Assembly: GCF_049243985.1 (NCBI RefSeq) | Contig: NC_135376.1 | Span: 39,599,001 to 39,663,000, forward strand | DNA from: Paroedura picta | Lineage: Eukaryota; Chordata; Lepidosauria; Squamata; Gekkonidae | DNA: 64,000 bases | Direction: 5' to 3' | Part shown: positions 1 through 29,400 of the stretch, in pieces | How positions within the stretch are numbered: position 1 is the stretch's first letter | Layout of the letters: each line of letters opens with the position of its first letter | Made by a program: the position numbers and the translations under genes | Notes under the pieces: model-generated | What the model saw: the letters and a program-made list of their open reading frames with translations, nothing else | Databases searched by the model: none | What the model was told of the DNA's origin: nothing

Positions 1-437
1 TGTGAAGTATGTGTTATGCATTTTACTCATACTGCACAAGAATAGAAATAAACAATGGTTGCCTTCTATCCCTATTGCTACTTAGTTCTAGAACATTGAA
101 AAACAAGTTGAGTCCAAAGCATCACTCTTTCCGTGTTTAAATCCTGGTTTTACTTCTGGAGAAATGATATGTGACCTGTTCAGAATTGAAATAGAATTGA
201 AATATGTGTTGGAGTCCATCAGTTTGAACCAGCTCTATTAAGTCAACAAACTTAAGGGACGCTTGGCCCTTATAGAGTTGGAGGATGTGTAGGAAATGTA
301 GCAGTGTCTTCTTCAAGGGCCAGCAAAGAAGACATCCGAGACACATCTCCCCGTGTTTTAAAGACCTCTTTATATTCTGCATAGTGAACATACTGCAGAA
401 AGGAAGACTGGGAAAGAAGTCTTCAGCAAAGGATTAA

Positions 438-18305
<17,868 letters not shown>

Positions 18306-19510
18306 GGCTCCAGGTGCTAGCCAACAACTGATGAATGTAGCCCTTCCAACACCTGACAGCATAACCGAACAGGGAGCAAACCAAAGACTATCTGGAGGCA
18401 TCAAAGTCTGCCCAAGGGGGCTGGGGCTCTGCTGAGGACTTCCAGTAACACAGGCTGGGGGAGGGGACTTCAGCAAGCAGGGGTCTGCCTCCTTCATGCC
18501 ACAGCCTACACGGAGTCTGTCTAACAGTACAACGCTATCCCTTTAGTTGGACTAACATAGGCGGAAATTTTGCAGACAAACCCATTCAGAACCTTTTCTG
18601 TACATGTGTGTACATACTAGGAAAGCATTTTCTTTCTTTCTTTTTTACACAGTGCATGGGCTGCTGTACAGGACAGCATTAATATATTTTAGAATTAATA
18701 TAGCTAACTGAACTAACTCCAGTCTTTAATTTCTTTTTAACAGCAGTTACGTTTTGTTTTTAGAAAATGCGGGCTTTTCTAGACTTAAATGGAAAGAATC
18801 TAGTCGAATATGAATTTCTAACAGAAAGTAGGATGGAGATAGGATTGCCAGCAGCAACATTTAAAAACAGGAGTAAAAAAAAAAGAACTATATTTAGGAG
18901 GATTTTAGGAAGAGCGATGGCCTCTGTGCGCCGTCTCGGATCGCCTGTTTGTGCCAACAGAAGGGATACCGTCTCGTTAGCAGAGGAATCTCTATGCATT
19001 TCTTTCTCCAGCTCATGTGACCTTCTCTTTGCTTCACAGATCTCAAAACTGGTTTTTGCATACAGTCTCTCCTTTTGTACCACCAGACAATGCCGTGCTC
19101 CGAGTAAACACGTTATAGAAAAGACAAAAACAAATCTACCCAGCCACAACTTCCACTTTGCTTATTGGGATGCCAAGCTTCAGTGAGACCTAGATTTCCG
19201 GGGGGAGGGGGGGGAGTGTCTCCCCTAGCTCAGAGGGAAACTGCACCCTTGGTACATTACTGCATGTAGGATGCTGCCACCAGTACTGTGGGGAGTGGGT
19301 TTTTAAAAGGGGGATTGACAAGGGGTTGTTGGCCCAGGGCATGAAAATTGCAACTTTTTTTCAAAAAGAAAAAAACAAACTACCTCAGGTGTTTTCATAC
19401 CTCAGCACCTTGCTCTTGTGTATCCCTTTTTGAGATTTTGTATGCCTTGTAAAACTGAGAGTTGGAGCATTTTTTTATTTTTTTAATAAAAATGAGTTGG
19501 AAATAAATTT
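18306..19510 (+). other. IGF2BP2: IGF2BP2 3'UTR
   Basis: Runs from the stop to the poly(A) signals at 19485-19507. T-rich with G runs near 19200 and an A-rich tract near 19370. An open frame at 18767-19186 lies inside it and shows no family resemblance. The exact cleavage site cannot be seen. Confidence 0.7.
19485..19507 (+). terminator. IGF2BP2 poly(A) signals
   Basis: Two AATAAA hexamers, at 19485-19490 and 19502-19507, about 1.2 kb past the stop, preceded by a T-rich stretch. They are the first good pair after the coding sequence; use of a later site is possible. Confidence 0.6.
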
Positions 19511-21202
19511 AGATAAAGACAGCTGGCAGGTAGAAGAAAGCATCATTCTGCATGATGACTATTCTGTATTATTCTTCTGCTAGATGAGAGCCACTGGCCT
19601 TGAAACAGTTAATGATAAAAGGATAGAAGTGCAAGAGACACTGGAGCAGAACGCCTGAGTTTGACAGGTTGAACACCATTAGAGTTTTCTGTGCTAACAG
19701 ATGGATGTTTTACTGGTTTCTGTGAACATATTGTTGTACCAACAGAGTGCAATGCCAGTTTTCTCTACTTCAACCAGTGTTCTGTGAAAAAAGAAATATA
19801 TCCAGCTAACAAGAGCCTGACCTCAGTAGTTTTATTTAACTAACTTGCTGTAAAGTATGAAAGTGGGCGGTGTGGGAACATTCCTCTCGAGAGACTCTCT
19901 CCTGTCTTAATGAGAAGGAAGGTTATGAATAATCTGGTGAGGTCAAAGTACAGAACAGAAACACAAGTACTTTCAGGTTTGCTTGCGTTATAGTGCCATT
20001 TAAAATATCATTGAAGATAAAGACCACAGCTATTGGCTTAGAAAACAGACTTCTGCTCCTTCAAATCTTGATGCTCCACACTGAGAATCTAGGCAAAGCA
20101 GCTCTGACCAAAAAGCATCATATGGACATAGGACTGAACCAATGACTGGTATCCAAGCTACCACACAATCTTCTGTGCTATCATATCTGCTTTGTGCACT
20201 CATGGGCGTCTCTGTCTAGAGGGTTAACATATGCTAAAATAACAAAGAGGCTAACTTCTCACAGGCTTGACAGATACAAACATGAAGCCAGCGCTGCAAG
20301 ATAATCTGCCAAATGACACTAGGCCACAGGGTATAGGTATGAAGTGATGTTTACTATGACAGTATTCAAAGCAAGCTAACTTTGTACTCTCATAATATAG
20401 CTGTTTCCAGGTAGCAGCAGACTGCTGATATTGGTTCTCAAGCAACAGAAAACGGCCACAGGGCAATGGCCGGAGCCATACCAGTGCAGCCGGTGGGGCT
20501 GCTGAGTAGCACCCTCAGCATGCAGTTCCCAAATAAGCAGTGCTTAAGTAGTGCTCCACTTACAGTATTACATTCAGCACCTAAAACTAAACCAGTAGCC
20601 GAATCCCTGTTTAAATCTTGACTGAGAGATGAACTTTAATAGGAGAATTAATAGGCAGGACTGACCGACCTACCATATTATGCCTTACACAAGTATGCTA
20701 AAGACTACTGAGGAAATGAATAATCATCTTGAGCTAAATATTTAAAAAATGTTAACCAAGGTTATAAAATTTGAATTATGAAATCCAGCAAGAAATACCA
20801 CATTGGGTTTATACCTTTTCTCTTCAAACTTTTAACCAGTTGCCGTTCACTCTAAGCATATGCCAGTGAAGAAAGAAAAGCCATGTCTACTGGCTTTACG
20901 AGTGCCTGAAGTGATGTTTTGAGTTCTCTGTTGTGCAGAATTTTGAGTCAGACTGAAAATGTGACTTCATATATGCTCCTAATTTACTGTATACCAATTA
21001 CGTTCATGGACTGGGAATCTGTAAGAAAATGCAGCTTCAAAGGTCCATTTTCAGCACACACAGTTATGCTAGATGTTCATATAATAGTTGCTACAATTGG
21101 GCTGAACAGTCATTTGACTATTTTCCAGTTGTACTATACTGTTTGCAAAGTATAATAATCGTGAACAGACTCCGTAATCGCTCAAAGCACTGGATAATTG
21201 AG

Positions 21203-21384
21203 CTTTTTTTTTTTTTTTTTTTTGCCATCAAGTTATAGCTGACTTATGGAGGCAAGAGTTATTTCACAAGCAGTTTGCCATTGCCTGCTTCAGAACAACA
21301 ATCCTGGAATTCCTGACCAGGACTGACCCTGCTTAGCTTCTGAGGACTGGCCAGATCAAACTTGCCTGGGTTATCCAGATCACA
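21203..21384 (-). mobile_element. 5S-rRNA-derived SINE with poly(A) tail
   Basis: Read on the - strand it begins with a 5S-like internal promoter (GATCTGGCCAGTCCTCAGAAGC then TAAGCAGGGTCAGTCCTGG, compare 5S TCTCGGAAGCTAAGCAGGGTCGG split over two runs), has the body GCAAACTGCTTGTGAAATAAC and ends in a 21-nt A run (T run at 21203-21223). SINE3-like. Confidence 0.75.
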
Positions 21385-22329
21385 ACTCTTTTAAACAACA
21401 GCATTATCTAACGGCAAAAGTAAATACAACTGTACTGTGGGTAGTTTTTAAAAGGATAGCGAGGGCTACCCTAAATCAGATTCAGGTCAACCCCCTTGGC
21501 CCAGAGGCGTGTCCCTTTATTCTGGGATTTTTATTCTGCCCTGTCTTTGAAGACTCTTTGGAAATGTCCATGAATACCACACCACCCAATCACAAGTTCC
21601 ATCCAAGCTGTCAAACCCACTTCTCAGAAGTAGATTTCTCTTTCCAGAACTGGTAGGCTGGCAACCGCCTCCCAGGTTTAAGTCTCAGGTCTGTAATCAG
21701 ACCATGGTCTCTTCATATCTACCTTACAATGCTAAAGAATGCATTGTTTTTTTCTTTCATGCAACTCTTCCTTTTTTCGTACAAAGACACAAGTGGGGAA
21801 CACACAAGGACAAGCTGGACTCCCTTCATTTTCCCCAATTCCCTTGGCCCATACGATTCCTCCTTTCTAGCTTCCTAGAAAACCCCTTTCCCTGCTTCCT
21901 TCTCTCCTTCCCATTCACCAAGCTAATCTACCTTTAGCCGTGCCAGTCTTCAGCTTTCCCACCTTCCCTCCCCTGGCAGCCTCCCCTTGGGAAACTCTGT
22001 CCATGGTTTGCTGGCTGAGCTAGTCCCCAGTTCAGTAACAGGTCACCCTGCCTTGTCCTGACACAAACTAAGGTTTCAAATGGCAATATTGTTGTGGTTG
22101 CCTACCATCAGCCATTGAGGACATTCGTTTCTTAAAGCTATAGTGCTCCTTTATCATGAGGTTTGTGACCCCCCCCCATACATTATGTTTTTAGATTTCA
22201 GATTTTTCTGCAAAACTAGGGCTTTTCTCAGGCTTGTAGAATGATCTGCCTTGTCCGTTCACAGTACTAATGTCTGGATTTAAGTATCCACAGATGGGAT
22301 CATGAGGAGAATTAGGTAACACATTCTTT

Positions 22330-22500
22330 GAAGCCAAAGGATCCACTGGCTTGACACGATCAAAGCCGATACAGGGATGACCACGAACCAACTAAAAGAA
22401 GCAGTCAGAGATGGGTGCATGGCGGAGACTTTCCTATAGAATCGCTGAGGATCAGACATGACTGAACGGATGACATTATCATCATCACCTTGAAGCATCA
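22330..22500 (+). mobile_element. BovB (RTE) LINE 3'-end fragment
   Basis: AAAGCCGATACAGGGATGAC then GAATCGCTGAGGATCAGACA and TGACTGAACGGATGACATTA match the classic BovB tail (...GGGTCGC.AGAGTCGGACA.GACTGA.CG...). BovB is abundant in squamates. 5'-truncated; limits approximate. Confidence 0.7.
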
Positions 22501-23284
22501 AGCTACTGGTATCACTATCCCTTACCCTCCCGATATAACAAGGCACTTAATATGAATTATGCCCAGTCATCTACAATATTATTCATATGCACTGAAGTCA
22601 CTTTACCAGATAAGTGTTTCCATTTTCAGTTTATGAAAGACATTTCCATTTAAATACAGGAATATAAATAAATACTCTCACAATATATAGATTTTTAAAT
22701 AAAGACTGGCCCTCATTTTACAGCTTCTACAGATTTGTTACAAATCAAGGTTTCAGTCGTTCAAAATTGCCGTCGATATAAGTTTTAGAACAAATGAACA
22801 AGTCATCTGCCTTCCAATGACAGAAAATCACTTCATCTGGAGGACTGGAAACATGACAACAGCTTGTATATTCCCTTCTTCCCCCTCTTGCATATCACTT
22901 TCATTCTCTGTTTCTGGATGCTTGTAATCAAAACTTGCCATGGTGCCCAAACTAGGCAAGGTTTAGTGCTAGCATTAATGTAGGAGACACTCATCACAAT
23001 TTGCCAAGCGGAACATCTCAGCCGCATGGAAATGGAGAAATGGCACACAGGACTACGGCAGGTCTCCAGTTCTTCAAAGTACAATTCAAGGGAGCCTAAA
23101 TGGAACCCATGTCTTTAGTGTATAGTCCTTGTGAAGAGGGCTATATATATATTACCTTCTTCTGTATGCAACTCAGGTAATTCAAAAGCCACTCAGTAGT
23201 GAATATCAAAGCATTATTCTTAGCCACTTGCCAGTCTCTCACTAAACTAGTACCATTATCCTGTAAATTCCATTATTCCATTGC

Positions 23285-23290
23285 TTTATT
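23285..23290 (-). terminator. Possible SENP2 poly(A) signal
   Basis: AATAAA on the - strand about 65 nt past the SENP2 stop. This would give a very short 3'UTR; no other clear hexamer lies on this strand for the next 1.7 kb (another is near 21515). Confidence 0.3.
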
Positions 23291-23353
23291 TCCTCTGAAG
23301 GGAGTTTCAGCTCAGATGCAGAACTTGCTTTTCAACTGTGATATCCTCTGGTG

Positions 23354-23416
23354 TCATAGTAGCTGTTGATGTAGTATCTCCCATACCATTCTTCTGCGGT
23401 AATAAGGCATGTGATT
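23354..23416 (-). CDS. SENP2: SENP2 last exon with stop
   Basis: Acceptor CTTTCTTCTTGCAG; 20 codons and TGA at 23356-23354. Reads [20 protein letters not shown], almost the same as the human C-terminus. Confidence 0.96.
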   Translation of the reverse strand, partial: NHMPYYRRRMVWEILHQQLL

Positions 23417-26400
23417 CTGCAAGAAGAAAGTATCTTTAATTACTCAATGTGTTCATTAAGGCAAATACCAGTCTATGCAGGAGTCAATGTTCAAACATCC
23501 TGCAATTTTCTTCCTAGTCACTGTGGAAGATTTCACTACAATAACTTAATCTGCAGGTAATGCAGCAGAGGCCTGCATTCCTAAAACATTCTGCAGTAAA
23601 GGAACAAGTTTTCCTAAAACATTTAACATTCCTGCATTGAGCAGGGGGTTGGACTAATGGTCTTTTTGGCCCCTTCCAATTCTATGGTTCTATAATCCTC
23701 ACCTGTGTAAATGTAATCGGTTTATCCCTGGAGATAAAGTCTGCATATTTACAAACAAATATTCCACAGTCACTGCTATTCAACTGTTGAGGAATTTCCT
23801 AAATGGAAAGAGGGGTGGAAATAAATATACAAAGACATCTATTAGTTTCTGCTTTATTTAAAATTGCAGGTTTACTAAATTTACAGCGTTCTAACTGCCA
23901 AGCCTATAACTGGAAACCAAGCCACAAGGAAAGGATCGGTCAACCCTTGCATACACATTATATTAACATGCTTGCTTTACATAAATATTAAGACTTCAAA
24001 GTTGAAGAGGGATGTGAAGGATCCACAGAGCTAGGAGCCCCAAAGGGAACTCTATAGAACCCAGGAATCCCTGGTGGGAGGGGGCACTCCTGATGGAGAA
24101 GAGGGAGGGGTCTTGAACGGTTCGAAGGGGAGGGATTCTAAAAGGGCAGTTAGTCAGAGTGAGACTTAGTGAGTGGGAGCTGAAGAAGTAAGAGAGTGAG
24201 AATTGCTATTGGAGAGGGATCTGAGCTGGAGGTTTGGTGGAAGAGAGGATATAGGAGATCCTCTGGGCCAAACAAGGCTGTGTGTGTTAGGAAGACATGG
24301 CTGCCTCAGTACTCAAAGGCAATAATGGCTACTTGAGGACTTAAGGAGAGCCCAGATCTCTGACAGAACTGACAGTTGAAGCTGAATGCTCATAGTTGGT
24401 TTTCAGTGACACAAGCATACCGTAACAGCCTGTAAAAGATCTATGAACTTTTGTCTAAACCTTTATGTTGAACAGTTTAATAAAACTTTTATTAATAAGT
24501 TAAGTGGAGAATGGCAAAAGTCACTTCTTCCCAGAGATAATAATTTAAAGTGACAGGAGTGAGAAGTCACACAAACATTTTGGGAAAATATCTTTCCTAA
24601 ATAGTGAAAACGTCACAAGGAGACATCCCAAAAAGTCTTTCTATGAAATCTACACCACTTAAACCACAAGACCCCTTTGCCACTATACTGGCTTTATTCA
24701 AGGTACAGTTAGTTTTAAACGAACATATTTCTCGGGTGAAAAAAATTGCAAACAACAACATTTTGGGTTAATTTCAGGAATATTATCAAAAGCCTTCAGC
24801 AAAACAAACATTCAGTGCTTCAGAAGTTTAGTTTGTATTTCATGTGCTGATAAACACAGTCTATACACTTCAAAAGATGGTCACTTACATGTGCTTTCAT
24901 ACTGTAAAGTGTCCATGATGAAACTTTTATGTCCATGTTTCTCTTGACTTTGCTTTCTTCCTGCAGATATTGTCTATTCAATAAAATAAGATGCATCTAG
25001 AGTGTATCACTACATAAAGTTAGCCAAGTTTTTTATAACAGACTTTTCCAATGCAAAACATATCATTCAATGGGAAAGATACCATAAGGGGGGAAATACC
25101 ATCTAAAATTACAATAAACAGGAAGGAGTGTTCAAAATCACACATCCTACAATGATGACATTTCATACAAAGACATTGCCAAAAATCAGCATACAGCCTT
25201 CATTAGATTAATACATTACCATCTCTGGATACAAATTTATCAATTGAAACTACATTCACTACTCATTCAGAACAAAATGTGAATCCAAAGGCATTTTTAA
25301 GACCAACAAAGTTTTATTCAAGGTGTGAGCTTTTGTGTGCATGCACACTTTTTGAGACAATGGTACTATGCTACAACTGCATTTGTTCCAATCCCACTGA
25401 CAGAGATTCTCATCTGAGGGATTTACAAAACACCTGAATGTAAGAGTCAAAAGTTCTATAAGATAATCACTTTCACAGTAGCTTTGTATAGAATCAGATA
25501 TACAGTAATAAAGCTACATATTCAATTGATTATCAGCAGTTTCACTAGGCAAGTCTATGTCAAACAGTTCCTGATCTCTGGCCATTTGTCAGTACTTAAG
25601 GCAACAACTCCACAACTTTAATTAGAGGTTTTATATAGAAATCAGAATAAACCAGCTATAGGAGATGGAAGGTGGAAATACACTTCTATAATTTACTGTT
25701 AGCAAGCACTACTTACAGCAGTCTCTTACAGATTCGATAGCCATTGTGTCCCATTGAGTCAAAATATTTGATTGTCTTCCTCCTCATGTCTACAACCTGT
25801 TATTGAAAGAAGGCTGTTAATGAAACAGTCACAGTCTATGCCACCTTACACCCTTCCCCTCCTCTAAAAGAAACTGCTAAAGGAAGCTGAAATGGACTCA
25901 CCAATAATCCCCAATGTAGCCGAATATGAATAGGTACCAAGATAATATCATGCTGGAACAAGTTTACTTCTTTGGTCCATTTTCTGACTGCATTATAGCC
26001 CTCAGAATTTAGCTTGGGATAGAAAAAGGTACTGAAAGCATAAAGTTCTGGAAGTCCTGGCCTTTTATTCTGGTCTACCAGAAGATTCATGTAGAAGTTA
26101 ATTATCTATAAACACAAAGGGAAATCAAAAAGGGGAGAAAAAGATCAGAGATTCTATGTCTATTTTCTTTCAGAGAGAGAGATGTCACAGTTGGGATGGG
26201 CTAGACTGTGGAATTCTAGAATTTACACCTAGTCTCTAAGGAACCTTCATGCCATCATTACCACATCATTAAGCCAGTGCTGATTTCTTAGGGTCTGAAT
26301 ATCTCCACGTGTGATCCTCAACTTGAAGGCAGTAGTCAAAACTTCGTCCTCTGGGCCATGGCTCAGCACATCTTCTATCTCTCTCTCCATATCCTGAAAG

Positions 26401-29400
26401 AGCAAATTTATGCAATGAGCTCCATGAACCAAAAGAGAGAAAGAGAAGGGAAGAACTAAGGAAGGAGGAAAGAAGGAAAATGCATTGTCTACCTTGCTCT
26501 AACCTTTAAACCATTTGAAAGCTCACAACCTGCTGAATGTCGCAGTTCATGTTTAAAATCAGCTTTCTGTTCAGGCTGTGATGAAGTAGAAGTATTGCAG
26601 TACAAATAACAGAAAATGACCATTCCAAACATCAGATATCAGTATGTGACCCCAAGCAACTCTACCAGAAAACTGGTACCTCTGTCAGAGTAGGAAGGCA
26701 CAGTGTGTTTTTTTCCCAGTTCAGATTCTTCTGTTCTTCTAGGTCAACTGGAGAACTCCTTCTACATGAAGAACCTTCATGACTCAGGTTTAACCTAAGC
26801 AACACTTCATCTGATAGGTCATTCGCTGAGTGATGCCTTCCATGTTGCTAAAAGCCGAAAAAATATCATAAAATGAATCTTGAACCTTGGAGATGTTCCT
26901 GTGACTGGCTTTTTCACATGAAAGCAGCATTTAAACTAATCTATATTTAGAATTTCAATACCATCCGCTTATCTGACAGCTATGACTGCCCCCCGTATTC
27001 ATCAAAGAAGTACAAACACCACCACACGATAGTACCGGTAGAGCTAGGGAACAGGTTTCTGCAATCCTGGCCAGGGGAGAGAGGGGGAGATTCATAGAAA
27101 AATATGAAATGCTTTTAAAAGCTGATGATGGAGGTAAATACAGCCAAGAAGCAGGGTCTGAGAATGTGCAGACATAATGTAAAAAAGGCTGTTGGTGGCA
27201 TACTCAGTTGATGCTGTGGAAAAACATGGTGGCAACAGCACAAGGAACAGACATGAATAGGAAACAAGAGCTAGTCTGGTTTGCTTCATCTGCATATCTA
27301 CTCTTCCTACAACACATGCTTCACAAACCTGCCAAGCAGATAACTGAGGAGGGGAATAAACAACCAAGGGGAAAGCAGCAAGAAGGCAGGCTGGAAGACT
27401 GGGTTCATGATGGACAAGTTGATGACAGGGGAGAACATTGTACAGGCCAGACCAGTGCAACAAGAGCCACACAAATGTATAAAGCAGAAGAACTAGAGAC
27501 AAGATTTGGAAGGTGCAACCACCTCCCTCTATTTCCCATACCCTAACATATCTCTGACATTTTATACTGTACCTTTGTGATGGACTTTCTAAAGTTTTTG
27601 AGTAGCCAATTTTAGTTGAAAAACAGCACGTTTATAATCTGCAAATGCTATTGGTTAGGGTGTTGAACTAGGGTCTGGGAAACCCAGGTTCAAATTTCTA
27701 CTCTGCCATGGAAAGTTAATAATATAATGTAATAAAATTTAATTTTTAGCTTACCCTTCCAAATTCCCCAGGGTGGGCAATAGCATTCATAAAAACACCA
27801 TACAAAATAGATTAAATTGACTGCTCCCAGCTAATATTTTCCCCAGGCAGGTGTAATAAGCCTGGTGTAATAGCTCCATCTTGTAGGTCCAATGGAACTG
27901 GTTGAGGTCCTACTGGGTGATCTGAGGCTAGTCACACATGTTCAGCCTAATTTACCTCACAGGAGATAGAATAAGAGAGATTAAGATGGGTAGCCATATT
28001 AATTTGTCTGTAGCAGTAGAAAAGAACAATAGTCCAGTAGCACCTTAAAAACTAACAACATTTGTGGGAGGGAAGGAGCTTTTGTGAATCACTGCTCACT
28101 TCTTCAGGTATCTGCAATAACTCACAAAAGCTCAATTTTACTACTACCTCTTACGGTTGTTGTAAGGATAAAATGGAGAATGATTCCCCAGGGGAGAAAA
28201 AGTGGGGTATAAATGAATTTAAAAACAATTATACAGCAAAATACAAAACGTTAATAATAGGACATGTGTTTCTCCAGGGCTTACCTCTTTTCTCTGTGCT
28301 ATGAGCTTTCCAAGCTCTGAAGATCTTTTGACTATCACTGGGCTGAAAAAAACAAATGTCGAAACAATTCATGGTGAGAAAGCAAACATGGAAAATATTT
28401 TTTGCCCAACAGGGAAAAAAGCTCACTAGTATTTTATTCTTTCTCACCTGCCGTGCTGCTTACCAGAAAATAGCCAGAGCCTCTCCCCACACACTAACCC
28501 CAAGGCATGACAAAGCCACACAGCAAAGAATTACACTGACAGTGCTAAAGATTTTTCAGGACTAAAAAAAATTTCTCAGTAAATACCTGGGATCCCACTG
28601 ACATGGTAGGGATGCAGACGTCCAGTAACAGATCCAAAAGGACACTAATGCAGGGGCTGGATAATCAGAATATACCTAGCATAACTTCCCTAAATACATC
28701 AGAAATACAGGTGCCACCAACTTTTTGATCTAGGGGAGAGGCTGCAGCTCTAGGGCCAGATGAGGACTTAGGAGAACCACTGCCAAGATGAGTAAGCCAT
28801 AGTTGATAGTCCAATGAGTTGTTTCAGTATAAGGCAGCTGCATGGATGTGATTTAATTTGCAGTTACAAACAAAACAGTGGTAGCTGTATTCAAAATATT
28901 TATATCCCATCTCATTACATTTTTTCAAAATTATAAGGAAGGAGTGACAGAATTAACATGCTAGCAACTAAGACACTACAATGAGACGCAGAATCAGTCA
29001 GGATTAGACTCCCCCACTCCCCACTGCAGGAGCAGAGCAAGCTCACTGGCAAGAAAGGGGCTCTGGGAATTTGCTTGGTTCTCTAAAACAATGAATCTAA
29101 CCCCATAAGAACAGCAGCAGTCTAAAAGCGACAGCATCAGAAATAAAACAAAACATGTCTTTAAAATGATGTGCAAAACTTAAAAACAGCACAGATGCTG
29201 AGCAAACGGAAACAGTTAAGGCATTTCTTAAGGAAGGCACCACTAACAGCCTCTCTCATTTCTGAGTATGGCACATGCAGAGCAAATCCTCCAATAAATT
29301 GCAGACAGTTGACTGGTAAAGACTGCACTAAAGGAACTTCACTGGCTGACAGTTCATCTCTGGGCAAAATTTACATTGCAGGGTTTTTCTTTTAAAGCCC

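Larger units (their letters stand above)
19511..23353. other. Tail-to-tail spacer between IGF2BP2 and SENP2
   Basis: AT-rich, non-coding. Holds the 5S-derived SINE (21203-21384), the BovB-type tail (22330-22500) and presumably the SENP2 3'UTR on the - strand. No conserved open frame on either strand. Confidence 0.55.
26848..28284 (-). other. SENP2 intron 8
   Basis: 1.4 kb between exons 8 and 9 (- strand). Contains SINE pieces at 27645-27720 and 28145-28215 and a dispersed repeat at 28010-28110. The rest is featureless. Confidence 0.5.

Noticed and set aside
18767-19186. 139-codon + strand open frame after the IGF2BP2 stop
   Set aside because: Lies inside the 3'UTR, has no recognisable domain, and an overlapping - strand frame is just as long; chance frame.
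21300-21384. 5S rRNA pseudogene
   Set aside because: The 5S-like part continues into a SINE body with a poly(A) tail and recurs elsewhere in the window, so it is a SINE head.
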